A DNA stretch of 13,151 nt, taken from contig CAYLXC010000024.1 of assembly GCA_964387865.1 (NCBI GenBank), positions 1-13,151 on the forward strand. The letters run 5' to 3'. Under the pieces are notes generated by a model that was given only the letters and a program-made list of their open reading frames with translations, had not been told where the DNA came from and ran no database searches. Of this stretch, positions 1 through 6,330 are shown in pieces. Both the position numbers and the translations under genes were made by a program. Numbering within the stretch: the first letter of the stretch is position 1; every line of letters begins with the position of its first letter. Origin of the DNA: CAYLXC01 sp964387865. GTDB lineage: Bacteria > Patescibacteriota > Microgenomatia > Daviesbacterales > UBA10151.

Positions 1-89
1 CTGCACTACTAGGTGCAAAAAAGGGGGAGGAAGTGGAAGTTGCAACACCAATTGTAAGGTATAAGTGTAAAGTGCTTGAAATAAAGTAA
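1..89 (+). CDS. greA: Transcription elongation factor GreA-type, C-terminal end (partial)
   Basis: This is the last 28 codons of a gene that begins before the window, read from base 3 to a TAA at 87-89. The peptide starts ALLGAKKGEEVEVATP and ends CKVLEIK. This is the usual end of the GreA/GreB C-terminal FKBP-like domain, in which an ALLGK-x-x-GDEVEV strand is followed by a final x-VLEI strand. GreA binds the secondary channel of RNA polymerase and stimulates cleavage of backtracked transcripts. The catalytic N-terminal coiled coil lies outside the window, so GreA cannot be told from GreB or a Gre-like paralogue. The next gene starts 10 bases after the stop with no terminator between, so the two may be co-transcribed. 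Confidence 0.7.
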   Translation, partial: ALLGAKKGEEVEVATPIVRYKCKVLEIK

Positions 90-99
90 GAAAAATAAA

Positions 100-1452
100 A
101 TGATATACAGAACATATAAATTAAACAAGAATATTTATTCTGAGTTATCAAAAGAGGATAAAGCAGTGCTCAAAATTCTTGAGGATGTTGTCAAAGCTGC
201 ATCTAAAATCTATGAACTTCAGCTTAAAGAGGGTTTTTATCCAAGAAAAATTACTAAAGATAAATTAGAAAGAGAAAATCTACTAAACTCGGAAATTTTA
301 TCCCCATTTAGTTTTATCGAAGAGAAAAATGGAAATCTAGAAGCAATTCCTTACCATATTTATTATCATAAGTATCTTGAACCAATTTCAAAAAAAATAG
401 AAAAAGCAGCTGAGATTTGTATAAATGATACCTTCAAACGCTATCTTATAGCCAGGGCTAAATCCTTACTGGATGGAATTTATAATGAAGCATTTAGACA
501 ATGGTTAAATGTTAAGAATTCAAAGATAGATTTTAGTATAGAACCAATTGAAACTCACTTAGATAAGGTGCTTTCTGTTAAAAAAGCGTTTCAAGCACAT
601 GTTGGAATTATTGATAGACAAGCTACCGAGCAAGCTGAAAAATTTAAGGAGGCTCTTTATTCTTCTGCAAAGATTAGTTTTTCTAAGTATCATTCAACAG
701 ACATTCCCAAAAAGGGAGTTAAAGTATTTGTGGAACATACTCCGGCAATATCCGGTTATCCTGCAGATATACTGTCTTCTGGACAACAATTCCCACGGAA
801 TTTAGCCATTGCGCTTAAATATGGTTCAAGAATCATAATCTATCCTTCACAAATAAGATTAAAATTTGATAAACTCTACTATCCTATTTTTAAATCAATT
901 TTTGAACAGAGATTTGCCTCAAAATATTCAAGAGAATTACTTTTGGAAGCAGCAAATTGGACAATACTTCTTTATGAACTTGGAAAACAATTGCATAAGT
1001 TTGGAGGAGTAAGAGAAAGGTTGCAAGAATTATATTCTCCGATAGATGAAGCAAATGGTTTTGCCTCAGGCATAGAGCATAGCAAACACCTGGTTGTTAA
1101 AGGATTGTTATCTCAAGAACAGCTTGAGGCAATTATGATCATTCACATAGTGTGGATGATAGCTGATTGGTTACTATATAAAGATAATATTGCCAAAGAG
1201 TCTCATATTATTGGTTATTCAATCCTTTTAAATTCCTACTTGACTCACGGCGCATTAAAAGAAAGTAAGGGTATATCCTGGCCAAATTTTTCCAGAATTT
1301 TCTTTGAAATTGAGGAATTGGCATATAAACTTACCTATCTTTTACAAAAAGGGACATATAAAGAGGCTGATAAATTCATTAAAGAAAATTCAAATCTTAA
1401 GAATTTTGCTTATTTCTCAAAGGCTCTTAGTAAAATAAATACAAAAGTTTGA
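100..1452 (+). CDS. M49 (dipeptidyl peptidase III-like) family protein with a lost zinc site
   Basis: A 450-residue soluble protein with no signal peptide or membrane segment. Its architecture follows the short M49-like domain known from Nudix/DPP III fusions. There is a GFYP segment near residue 46, an LSPF...IPY segment (about 68-85), an IEPIETHLDK segment (about 147-156) that corresponds to the conserved IGPIETYED, and a C-terminal helical part ending near KEADKFI. In active members HExxH and EExxAD bind zinc. Here the HExxH position reads YELGK (Y292, E293, K296), so both histidines are lost. The EExxAD position reads DEANGF (316-321), which keeps the ligand glutamate E317. The fold looks intact but metallopeptidase activity is unlikely. 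It could be a binding or scaffold protein. Family assignment rests on remembered motifs and their order. The gene follows greA by 10 bases and its ATG has no clear Shine-Dalgarno sequence. Confidence 0.6.
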   Translation: MIYRTYKLNKNIYSELSKEDKAVLKILEDVVKAASKIYELQLKEGFYPRKITKDKLERENLLNSEILSPFSFIEEKNGNLEAIPYHIYYHKYLEPISKKIEKAAEICINDTFKRYLIARAKSLLDGIYNEAFRQWLNVKNSKIDFSIEPIETHLDKVLSVKKAFQAHVGIIDRQATEQAEKFKEALYSSAKISFSKYHSTDIPKKGVKVFVEHTPAISGYPADILSSGQQFPRNLAIALKYGSRIIIYPSQIRLKFDKLYYPIFKSIFEQRFASKYSRELLLEAANWTILLYELGKQLHKFGGVRERLQELYSPIDEANGFASGIEHSKHLVVKGLLSQEQLEAIMIIHIVWMIADWLLYKDNIAKESHIIGYSILLNSYLTHGALKESKGISWPNFSRIFFEIEELAYKLTYLLQKGTYKEADKFIKENSNLKNFAYFSKALSKINTKV

Positions 1453-1483
1453 TATCCGATATCTTTCAATTGTTGCACTTTTG

Positions 1484-1492
1484 TGTTACAAT
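1484..1492 (+). promoter_or_regulatory. Extended -10 promoter upstream of hisG
   Basis: TG-t-TACAAT forms an extended -10 element (TG at 1484-1485, hexamer at 1487-1492). The matching -35 region (TTTCAA at 1464-1469) is poor, as is common for extended -10 promoters. Transcription would start near 1499. That lies downstream of the TTG at 1449 and upstream of the ATGs at 1515 and 1548, so it supports one of the later starts for hisG. Confidence 0.4.
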
Positions 1493-1547
1493 ACTGAAAA
1501 TTTCTCCCCCTACGATGTTAGGGGATAGTTTGTTTGTCAAAAATAAA

Positions 1548-2372
1548 ATGTCTTATCAAGAATTAGGTCCAAAATTTGCTCTGGCTATAGATAAAGGTCA
1601 CAATATTGTTCCTGATGAGGTAAGCTTCCTAAAACGAGCAGGATTTGACTTCCTTGTTTGGGAAAATGGCAATCTACACGTAGTTGTAGAAAATGATAAT
1701 TTTCTTCGAAGCACGACTCTTAATAATGGTGAAGATATTCCTAATAGGCTTGATGAGGGTGTTGCTGATTTTGGAATTTTTGGTAGGGATGTTTTAATAG
1801 AAGCTCAATTAACAGGCATAGAAGTAGAAGAAGTAGTACGTCTAAATATGAGTCATTGTAGAGTGGTAGTTGAGGTACCAATTTACTCATCTTATAGTAA
1901 ACCAAAAGATCTGGATGGTATGAGAATAGCTACAAGATTTCCTAACCATGCTAGAGAGTACTTTAGTGATTATGATGCCGAAATTAGGACTGTTAAATAT
2001 AGCGGAGGGGAGGAAGCTGCAGTAGCACAAGGAGCTGCAGATGCAGTAATGGCAATTTATAGATCTGGTACCACAATGGGTGAAAATGGATTAAGACTTA
2101 TTGGAGGTATTATCACAAAAGATACACCCAAAGATGAAGTAAAAAGAATCCTTACCCGAAGTACAATCATAGAAAGCCAAGCACTTTTAGTCGCTTCTAC
2201 TGAATTTCTCAATGAACATGGTAGTGATCGAATAGTTAGACAATTTATAAATAGAGTGAGACAAACAGCAGGAACAAGAGCAGTAAGAAGAGTTGTTAGA
2301 CTTGAAACCGTCATGCCCGTGCCAGAATTTATACTGGTAGACGACCCCCCCCAAATCCCGCAAATTGCGTAG
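1548..2372 (+). CDS. hisG: ATP phosphoribosyltransferase-like protein (HisG), lacking the C-terminal regulatory domain
   Basis: HisG condenses ATP with PRPP in the first step of histidine synthesis. From the ATG at 1548 the product has 274 residues. It shows the HisG catalytic fold: an FALAIDKG N-terminal strand, GVADFGIFGRDVL (71-83), DGMRIATRFP (123-132), and the PRPP-loop signature from E156 through G162, A164 and V167 to SGTTM (173-177). The signature's usual aspartate before that loop is alanine (A169). After ALLVAS (212-217) only about 57 residues remain, ending in a Pro-rich tail. The ACT-like domain of the long form (about 290-300 aa in total) is therefore absent. No hisZ or other his gene is present in the window. 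The start is uncertain: the ATG at 1515 would add 11 residues, and 1548 fits the family's usual N-terminus better. The true role may not be histidine synthesis. Confidence 0.75.
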   Translation: MSYQELGPKFALAIDKGHNIVPDEVSFLKRAGFDFLVWENGNLHVVVENDNFLRSTTLNNGEDIPNRLDEGVADFGIFGRDVLIEAQLTGIEVEEVVRLNMSHCRVVVEVPIYSSYSKPKDLDGMRIATRFPNHAREYFSDYDAEIRTVKYSGGEEAAVAQGAADAVMAIYRSGTTMGENGLRLIGGIITKDTPKDEVKRILTRSTIIESQALLVASTEFLNEHGSDRIVRQFINRVRQTAGTRAVRRVVRLETVMPVPEFILVDDPPQIPQIA

Positions 2373-2375
2373 ATA

Positions 2376-2404
2376 TTCACTTTCTCTGACTGTTCAGCTA
2401 TACT
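2376..2404 (+). promoter_or_regulatory. lysS promoter, predicted leaderless
   Basis: TTCACT (2376-2381) and TATACT (2399-2404) are separated by 17 bases, matching 4 of 6 and 5 of 6 consensus positions. Only six bases separate the -10 hexamer from the lysS ATG at 2411, so transcription would begin at the start codon itself. No Shine-Dalgarno sequence precedes the ATG, which agrees with a leaderless mRNA. Confidence 0.5.
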
Positions 2405-2410
2405 ACCTTC

Positions 2411-3979
2411 ATGTATTGGGCTGATAGAGTTGCTGAGGATATAATCCAATCAAGTAAATTTAAGCCTTATTGGGTAGATGATATGTTTACCCCATCCGGA
2501 TATGCACATATTGGTTCGCTACGTGGACCCCTTATTCATGACTTGATTTATAAAGCATTAATACATGCAGAAGTTGATGCAAAATTTAGTTATGTTTTCA
2601 ATGATTTTGATCCAATTGATGGATTACCGAAAGATTTAGAAAAGGATTTTTCCAAATATTTAGCTTTTCCTTTAAGAAGTACCCCATCCCCAAAGGATGG
2701 CTTTAATAGCTTTGGTGAATTTTTTGCTTCTGATTTTAAAAATGTTTTAAAAAGTTTAGGAATTGAGCCCCAATTTTATTCATCCTGGGATTTATATCAT
2801 GAAGGAAAATTTGATGAGGCAATAAAGATTGCTTTGGACAATGCGGAGAAAATCCAAGATATTTATCAGCGCATAAGCGGGAGTAAAAAAAGGGAACAAG
2901 GGTGGTTTCCTTTTCAAGTAATATGTGAGAAATGCGGGAAATTGGGAACAACCAAAGTACATGATTGGGATGGGAAAACAGTAGCATACAATTGTGAGGA
3001 AAATTTGGTTAAATGGGCTAAAGGTTGTGGATACTCAGGAAGAATCTCTCCTTTTGGTGGAAATGGGAAGCTTCCCTGGAAAGTTGATTGGCCAGCTCAT
3101 TGGATGGTATTGGGTGTAACTATTGAAGGGTCCGGGAAAGATCACTCATCAGCTGGTGGATCTAGAGATATAGCGAGAGAGATTGTAAAGGAAGTTTTTC
3201 ATATTAAGGAGCCATTTAATTTGCCCTATGAGTTTTTCTTAATTGGCGGTAAAAAAATGGCATCCTCTAAAGGATTAGGTCTAAAGGCAAGGGATGCAAA
3301 GGATTTGCTTCCTCCGGAGCTTGTGAGATTTCTTTTCTCAAGAACAGATTATAAGCAAGCTGTAGAGTTTGACCCCGTGGGAACCATGGCAATTCCGGAC
3401 CTTTTTGATGAATATGATAGGTGTTTTAAGGCATATGTTGAGGATTCTGATGAAAATCTTGCAAGAACATTTGAGATGGCACAAATGGATAAGGTTTCCG
3501 ATAAGACTGAAGATTTGCTTTTACCAAGATTTCGTGATGTCGTAAATTATGTCCAGATGGCAAATGTAGATATTTTGAAGAAATATGAAGAATTAAAAGG
3601 ATCTGGACTTCCTACTTTAGAGAAGAAAATTTTAGAAGAAAGGGTCGAATATGCAAAACTTTGGATTGAAAATTATGCTCCGGATGAATTCCATTTACAA
3701 ATGAGTGGGGAAGTTCCTGAGAAAGTCAAAGAGTTAAGCGCAGAGCAAAAAGAATTTTTGAATCAAGCTGCTCTGCTACTGAAAAAAAACGATGATCCCG
3801 AGAATTTGCAACTCGAGTTATATAATTTATCAAAGAAGCTTAAATTGGATGCAAAAAATGCGTTTGCAGCAATTTATGTCGCACTAATTGGTAAAGAATT
3901 TGGCCCAAAAGCTGCCTGGTTTTTACTTTCTTATCCAAGAGATAAGGTGATTGAAAGATTAAGGGAGGCGGTTAAATGA
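2411..3979 (+). CDS. lysS: Lysyl-tRNA synthetase, class I (archaeal type)
   Basis: This 522-residue enzyme attaches lysine to tRNA-Lys in the cytoplasm. It is the class I form common in archaea and scattered in bacteria, not the class II enzyme of most bacteria. The Rossmann-fold signature HIGH appears as HIGS (33-36) in the context PSGYAHIGSLRG. KMSKS appears as KMASS (282-286) followed by KG. Four cysteines, C172 and C175 (CEKC) plus C195 and C206, form a probable zinc knuckle. The segment from GSGKDHSSAGGS (240-251) is typical of the active site of this class. The C-terminal third is helical and should form the anticodon-binding bundle. Length is normal for the family. The gene heads an operon: its stop overlaps the HD-domain gene by ATGA, with serS further downstream. 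Confidence 0.95.
   Translation: MYWADRVAEDIIQSSKFKPYWVDDMFTPSGYAHIGSLRGPLIHDLIYKALIHAEVDAKFSYVFNDFDPIDGLPKDLEKDFSKYLAFPLRSTPSPKDGFNSFGEFFASDFKNVLKSLGIEPQFYSSWDLYHEGKFDEAIKIALDNAEKIQDIYQRISGSKKREQGWFPFQVICEKCGKLGTTKVHDWDGKTVAYNCEENLVKWAKGCGYSGRISPFGGNGKLPWKVDWPAHWMVLGVTIEGSGKDHSSAGGSRDIAREIVKEVFHIKEPFNLPYEFFLIGGKKMASSKGLGLKARDAKDLLPPELVRFLFSRTDYKQAVEFDPVGTMAIPDLFDEYDRCFKAYVEDSDENLARTFEMAQMDKVSDKTEDLLLPRFRDVVNYVQMANVDILKKYEELKGSGLPTLEKKILEERVEYAKLWIENYAPDEFHLQMSGEVPEKVKELSAEQKEFLNQAALLLKKNDDPENLQLELYNLSKKLKLDAKNAFAAIYVALIGKEFGPKAAWFLLSYPRDKVIERLREAVK
3963..3968 (+). promoter_or_regulatory. Shine-Dalgarno site for the HD-domain gene
   Basis: GGGAGG lies seven bases before the ATG at 3976, inside the end of lysS. 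The strong internal site contrasts with the absence of one at lysS, the first gene of the unit. Confidence 0.65.
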
Positions 3980-4566
3980 ACACTGCTGATTTAAAAAAGA
4001 TTTTAAAGGTATTTCTTACTTTACAGTGGGCAAAAGAGTTGCCCAGGCAGGGTTTTATTGCCTTGGGATTTAAAAGGAATGAGGCAGATTCTGTTGCTGC
4101 TCATTCATTTGCAACTGCACTTTTGGCTTATTTTTTCGCAAAACAGCTGCAAAAAGATGGAGTAAAGATAGATTCCGAAAAGGTTTTAAAAATGGGGCTT
4201 GTGCATGATATCGGGGAAACAATTGTTGGTGATGTTGGGACTTTTGTAAAGGGAATGGCAGGAGGAGTATTTAAAAATATTGAGGAGGAAGGAGTTAAAG
4301 CTTTATTTGGAGATTTGGATTCAAAAGAGGAGCTTATTAAATTGGTGGAGGAATATATGGATAGGAAAACTTTGGAAGCAAGAGTTGTAAAAGCTGCGGA
4401 TAATTTGGATGCTTTGGCACAAACTAAGAGTGTACCTGGGGCAGCTGATGCGTTAAAATATTTTAAGAAGGTTTATCATATAACAAGATTTGACTGGCAT
4501 AAAAAGGCAGTGGATTTAATATTAAGTGGGGAAGTAGAACCAGCAAGGGACTGGCAGAAAAAGTGA
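3976..4566 (+). CDS. HD-domain metal-dependent hydrolase (HDDC2/YfbR-like)
   Basis: A 196-residue cytoplasmic protein of the HD superfamily. The metal-binding set is visible as H43 (in AAHSF), H77-D78 (in LVHDIGE) and D142 (in AADNLD). The loop ETIVGDVG (81-88) is characteristic of the HDDC2/YfbR branch, whose studied members are 5'-nucleotidases acting on deoxynucleoside monophosphates. Substrate specificity cannot be read from the sequence, and another phosphohydrolase role is possible. The ATG overlaps the TGA of lysS and has a good Shine-Dalgarno site, so the two genes should be translationally coupled. Its own TGA (4564-4566) overlaps the first base pairs of a hairpin repeat, which separates it from the nuclease gene and serS. 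Confidence 0.8.
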   Translation: MNTADLKKILKVFLTLQWAKELPRQGFIALGFKRNEADSVAAHSFATALLAYFFAKQLQKDGVKIDSEKVLKMGLVHDIGETIVGDVGTFVKGMAGGVFKNIEEEGVKALFGDLDSKEELIKLVEEYMDRKTLEARVVKAADNLDALAQTKSVPGAADALKYFKKVYHITRFDWHKKAVDLILSGEVEPARDWQKK

Positions 4567-4606
4567 CCAAGTCTGACTTGGTCATCCCCGATCTAATCGG
4601 GGATCC
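4565..4606 (+). repeat. Tandem hairpin repeat, left boundary of the GIY-YIG cassette
   Basis: Two perfect inverted repeats stand back to back. The first is GACCAAGTC-T-GACTTGGTC (4565-4583). The second is ATCCCCGAT-CTA-ATCGGGGAT (4584-4604), followed by CC. The outline GTC-ATCCCC...GGGGAT-CC resembles the short palindromic repeats (GTCATTCCC...GGGAATCC) scattered through many bacterial genomes. There is no T-run after either stem, so a classic Rho-independent terminator is not supported. The stem overlaps the stop codon of the HD gene. Confidence 0.7.
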
Positions 4607-4624
4607 ATAAATAATTATTAATGA

Positions 4625-4915
4625 ATGAGCAGAATGTATTATGTTTACATTTTAGCAAGTAAGGAATATGGTACTTTGTATATCGGAGTGACTGATAATC
4701 TTATAAGAAGAGTATATGAGCATAGAAACAATTTGGTGGACGGTTTTTCTAAAAAGTATAACGTGCATAAACTAGTATATTATGAACAATTTCAGGAAAT
4801 TGCTAATGCTATCTTAAGAGAAAAACAAATGAAAAAATGGAATAGAAATTGGAAGATCCAATTAATTGAAGTTATTAATCCAAAATGGAAGGATTTATAT
4901 AGTGAAATTATTTAA
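4625..4915 (+). CDS. Small GIY-YIG (URI-domain) endonuclease family protein
   Basis: A 96-residue protein that is a single GIY-YIG domain. YVYIL (6-10) stands for the first motif and LYIG (18-21) for the second. R28/R29, then H33 in YEHRNN, follow on the first helix. E66 in REKQ is the expected metal-binding glutamate, followed by the conserved MKKWNR and NPKWKDLY segments. Members of this subgroup are predicted DNA nucleases with poorly known roles. The ATG at 4634 (MYYVYIL) is an equally good start. The gene is embedded in a translation operon and flanked within 20 bases on each side by hairpin repeats in opposite orientation, which suggests mobility rather than operon function. Confidence 0.85.
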   Translation: MSRMYYVYILASKEYGTLYIGVTDNLIRRVYEHRNNLVDGFSKKYNVHKLVYYEQFQEIANAILREKQMKKWNRNWKIQLIEVINPKWKDLYSEII

Positions 4916-4916
4916 T

Positions 4917-4959
4917 GGATTCCCACTTTCGCTCGCTTCGCGAAGCGAGTGGGAATGAC
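4917..4959 (+). repeat. Hairpin repeat, right boundary of the GIY-YIG cassette
   Basis: The outer stem is ATTCCCACT (4919-4927) with AGTGGGAAT (4948-4956). An inner palindrome, CGCTTCG/CGAAGCG (4934-4947), lies within it, with a six-base bulge on the left arm. Flanked by GG and GAC, it reads GG-ATTCCC...GGGAAT-GAC, which is the reverse orientation of the repeat at 4581-4606. It starts one base after the nuclease stop codon, and the serS Shine-Dalgarno site begins at the next base after it. Confidence 0.75.
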
Positions 4960-4965
4960 AGGAGG
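4960..4965 (+). promoter_or_regulatory. Shine-Dalgarno site that fixes the serS start
   Basis: AGGAGG stands three bases before the ATG at 4969. It decides for that codon over the in-frame ATG at 4915, which would add 18 residues translated from the palindromic repeat. Confidence 0.65.
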
Positions 4966-4968
4966 AAT

Positions 4969-6201
4969 ATGTTAGACATTAATTACATAAAAGAAAATTT
5001 GGAGAAGGTTAAAAAATCTGTTCAAGACAGAAAGCTTGATGTTGATTTGGACAAACTTATTAATTTGGATGAGGAGAGGCGTGGACTAATTCAAAAAGTA
5101 GGTGAACTTCGAGCAAAAAGAAATGAGGCAGCTAAAAATAGGGATGTGGAAGCTGGGAAAAAGATAAAGGAAGAATTAGACGGGTTAGAGAAAAAGCTAA
5201 AAGAGTTTGAAAGAGAATGGAATGATTTAATGCTTCAAGTGCCAAACGTATTAATGGATGAGGTGCCGATTGGTGATGCGTCCGCTAATAAAATCATAAG
5301 AAAAGAAGGGAATCCGCCAAAATTTTCGTTTAAAGCGAAAGATCATATTGAGCTTGGGAAAATGTTAGATATTATTGATTTTGAAAGAGGAGTTAAAGTT
5401 TCCGGTTTCCGTGGATATTATCTTAAAAATGAAGGGGCAAAGTTGCATTGGACTGTTTTGAATTTTGCTTTGGATCATATAAAACAAAAAGGTTATCAAG
5501 TTGTAGTACCACCTGTTATAAACCGTGGATTTGCACTGGAAGGCGGAGGACAATTTCCCTGGGGTCGGGAAGATACATACAAAGTAGGGGATGATGAATA
5601 TTTAGTCGGAACTTCTGAAATTGCATTAATGGCACTCCACTCTGGTGAAACTTTTGAATTAAAAGATCTGCCTAGAAAATATGTGGCGCTTTCTCCTTGT
5701 TTTAGAACCGAAATCGGTTCTTATGGAAAAGATACAAAGGGTTTATATAGAGTACATGAGTTTTACAAAGTGGAACAGATAATTTTATGTGAGGCAGATG
5801 AACAGGAAAGTTTAGGGTTTTTTGAAGAGCTACAAGGGAATGCCGAAGAAATTTTAGATATGTTTGGCCTTCCCTATCAAGTGGTAATATTATCATCACA
5901 AGATTTGGGAAAGAAATCTGCCTTAACCTATGATATTGAAACTTGGATGCCTTCCAGAGAGGGATATGGTGAAACTCACTCAAATTCAATTTGTTTGGAT
6001 TTCCAGACCAGAAGACTAAAAATAAAGTATCGTGGTAAAGATGATAATACTAAATTTTGCCATGCCCTAAATAATACTGCTATTGCCTCCCCCAGAATCT
6101 TAATTGCTCTTTTGGAAAATTTTCAAAATGAAGATGGTTCTGTAAAAATCCCCGAAGTATTACAAAAATACACAGGCTTTTCAGAAATCAGGCCCAAATG
6201 A
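4969..6201 (+). CDS. serS: Seryl-tRNA synthetase
   Basis: This 410-residue class II enzyme charges tRNA-Ser. The N-terminal part (about 1-110) is the long antiparallel coiled coil that grips the tRNA extra arm, visible as Lys/Glu-rich heptads from residue 30 to 90. The catalytic core carries the TSE serine-binding motif (215-217), motif 2 from FRTE (245-248) to RVHEF (261-265), and motif 3 around NNTAIASPR with the class-defining R376. Motif 3 departs from the common NGSGLAVGR form: the glycine before Pro/Arg is replaced and the loop reads IASPR. This looks like a lineage variant, since R376 and the following LLEN helix are kept. The start is set by the AGGAGG site. The gene probably belongs to the lysS operon but is now separated from the HD gene by the nuclease cassette. 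Confidence 0.95.
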   Translation: MLDINYIKENLEKVKKSVQDRKLDVDLDKLINLDEERRGLIQKVGELRAKRNEAAKNRDVEAGKKIKEELDGLEKKLKEFEREWNDLMLQVPNVLMDEVPIGDASANKIIRKEGNPPKFSFKAKDHIELGKMLDIIDFERGVKVSGFRGYYLKNEGAKLHWTVLNFALDHIKQKGYQVVVPPVINRGFALEGGGQFPWGREDTYKVGDDEYLVGTSEIALMALHSGETFELKDLPRKYVALSPCFRTEIGSYGKDTKGLYRVHEFYKVEQIILCEADEQESLGFFEELQGNAEEILDMFGLPYQVVILSSQDLGKKSALTYDIETWMPSREGYGETHSNSICLDFQTRRLKIKYRGKDDNTKFCHALNNTAIASPRILIALLENFQNEDGSVKIPEVLQKYTGFSEIRPK

Positions 6202-6213
6202 TTTACGAACCTA

Positions 6214-6251
6214 CAATCCCGGTTTGGAATTGAACTTACAAACCGGGATTG
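6214..6251 (+). repeat. Hairpin downstream of serS
   Basis: CAATCCCGGTTT (6214-6225) pairs perfectly with AAACCGGGATTG (6240-6251) around a 14-base loop. It begins 13 bases after the serS stop and could stop or stabilise the transcript. No T-run follows, so intrinsic termination is not assured. Confidence 0.5.
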
Positions 6252-6276
6252 GAAAGCTAATATGACACAAGAGAAA

Positions 6277-6330
6277 GATCCTTCGTCGCTGTATCGCTCC
6301 TCAGGATGATTCCTCCTTGCGTCGGAGTCA
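6277..6330. repeat. Palindromic intergenic repeat between serS and the proline-rich gene
   Basis: GATCCTTCG...CAGGATGA (6277-6309) has an ATCCT/AGGAT stem and resembles the widespread dispersed repeat CATCCTGAG...GAAGGATC in reverse orientation. It is followed by an imperfect TGATTCC...GGAGTCA inverted repeat that ends exactly on the minus-strand stop codon (6328-6330). This stretch between two convergent genes contains no gene. Confidence 0.45.

Noticed and set aside
1449..1547. Longer hisG starting at TTG 1449
   Set aside because: It overlaps the previous stop codon, has no ribosome binding site, adds an N-terminus foreign to the family, and lies upstream of the extended -10 at 1484-1492.
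2057..2449. Minus-strand open frame across the end of hisG and start of lysS
   Set aside because: It overlaps two well-supported genes and has low-complexity Ser/Thr/Ile composition and no recognisable domain.
4565..4604. Rho-independent terminator ending the lysS-HD unit
   Set aside because: The stems are strong but no T-run follows, and serS lies downstream; a palindromic repeat explains it better.
4915..4968. N-terminal extension of serS from ATG 4915
   Set aside because: The 18 extra residues are translated from the hairpin repeat, and a strong Shine-Dalgarno site precedes the ATG at 4969, where the normal SerRS N-terminus begins.
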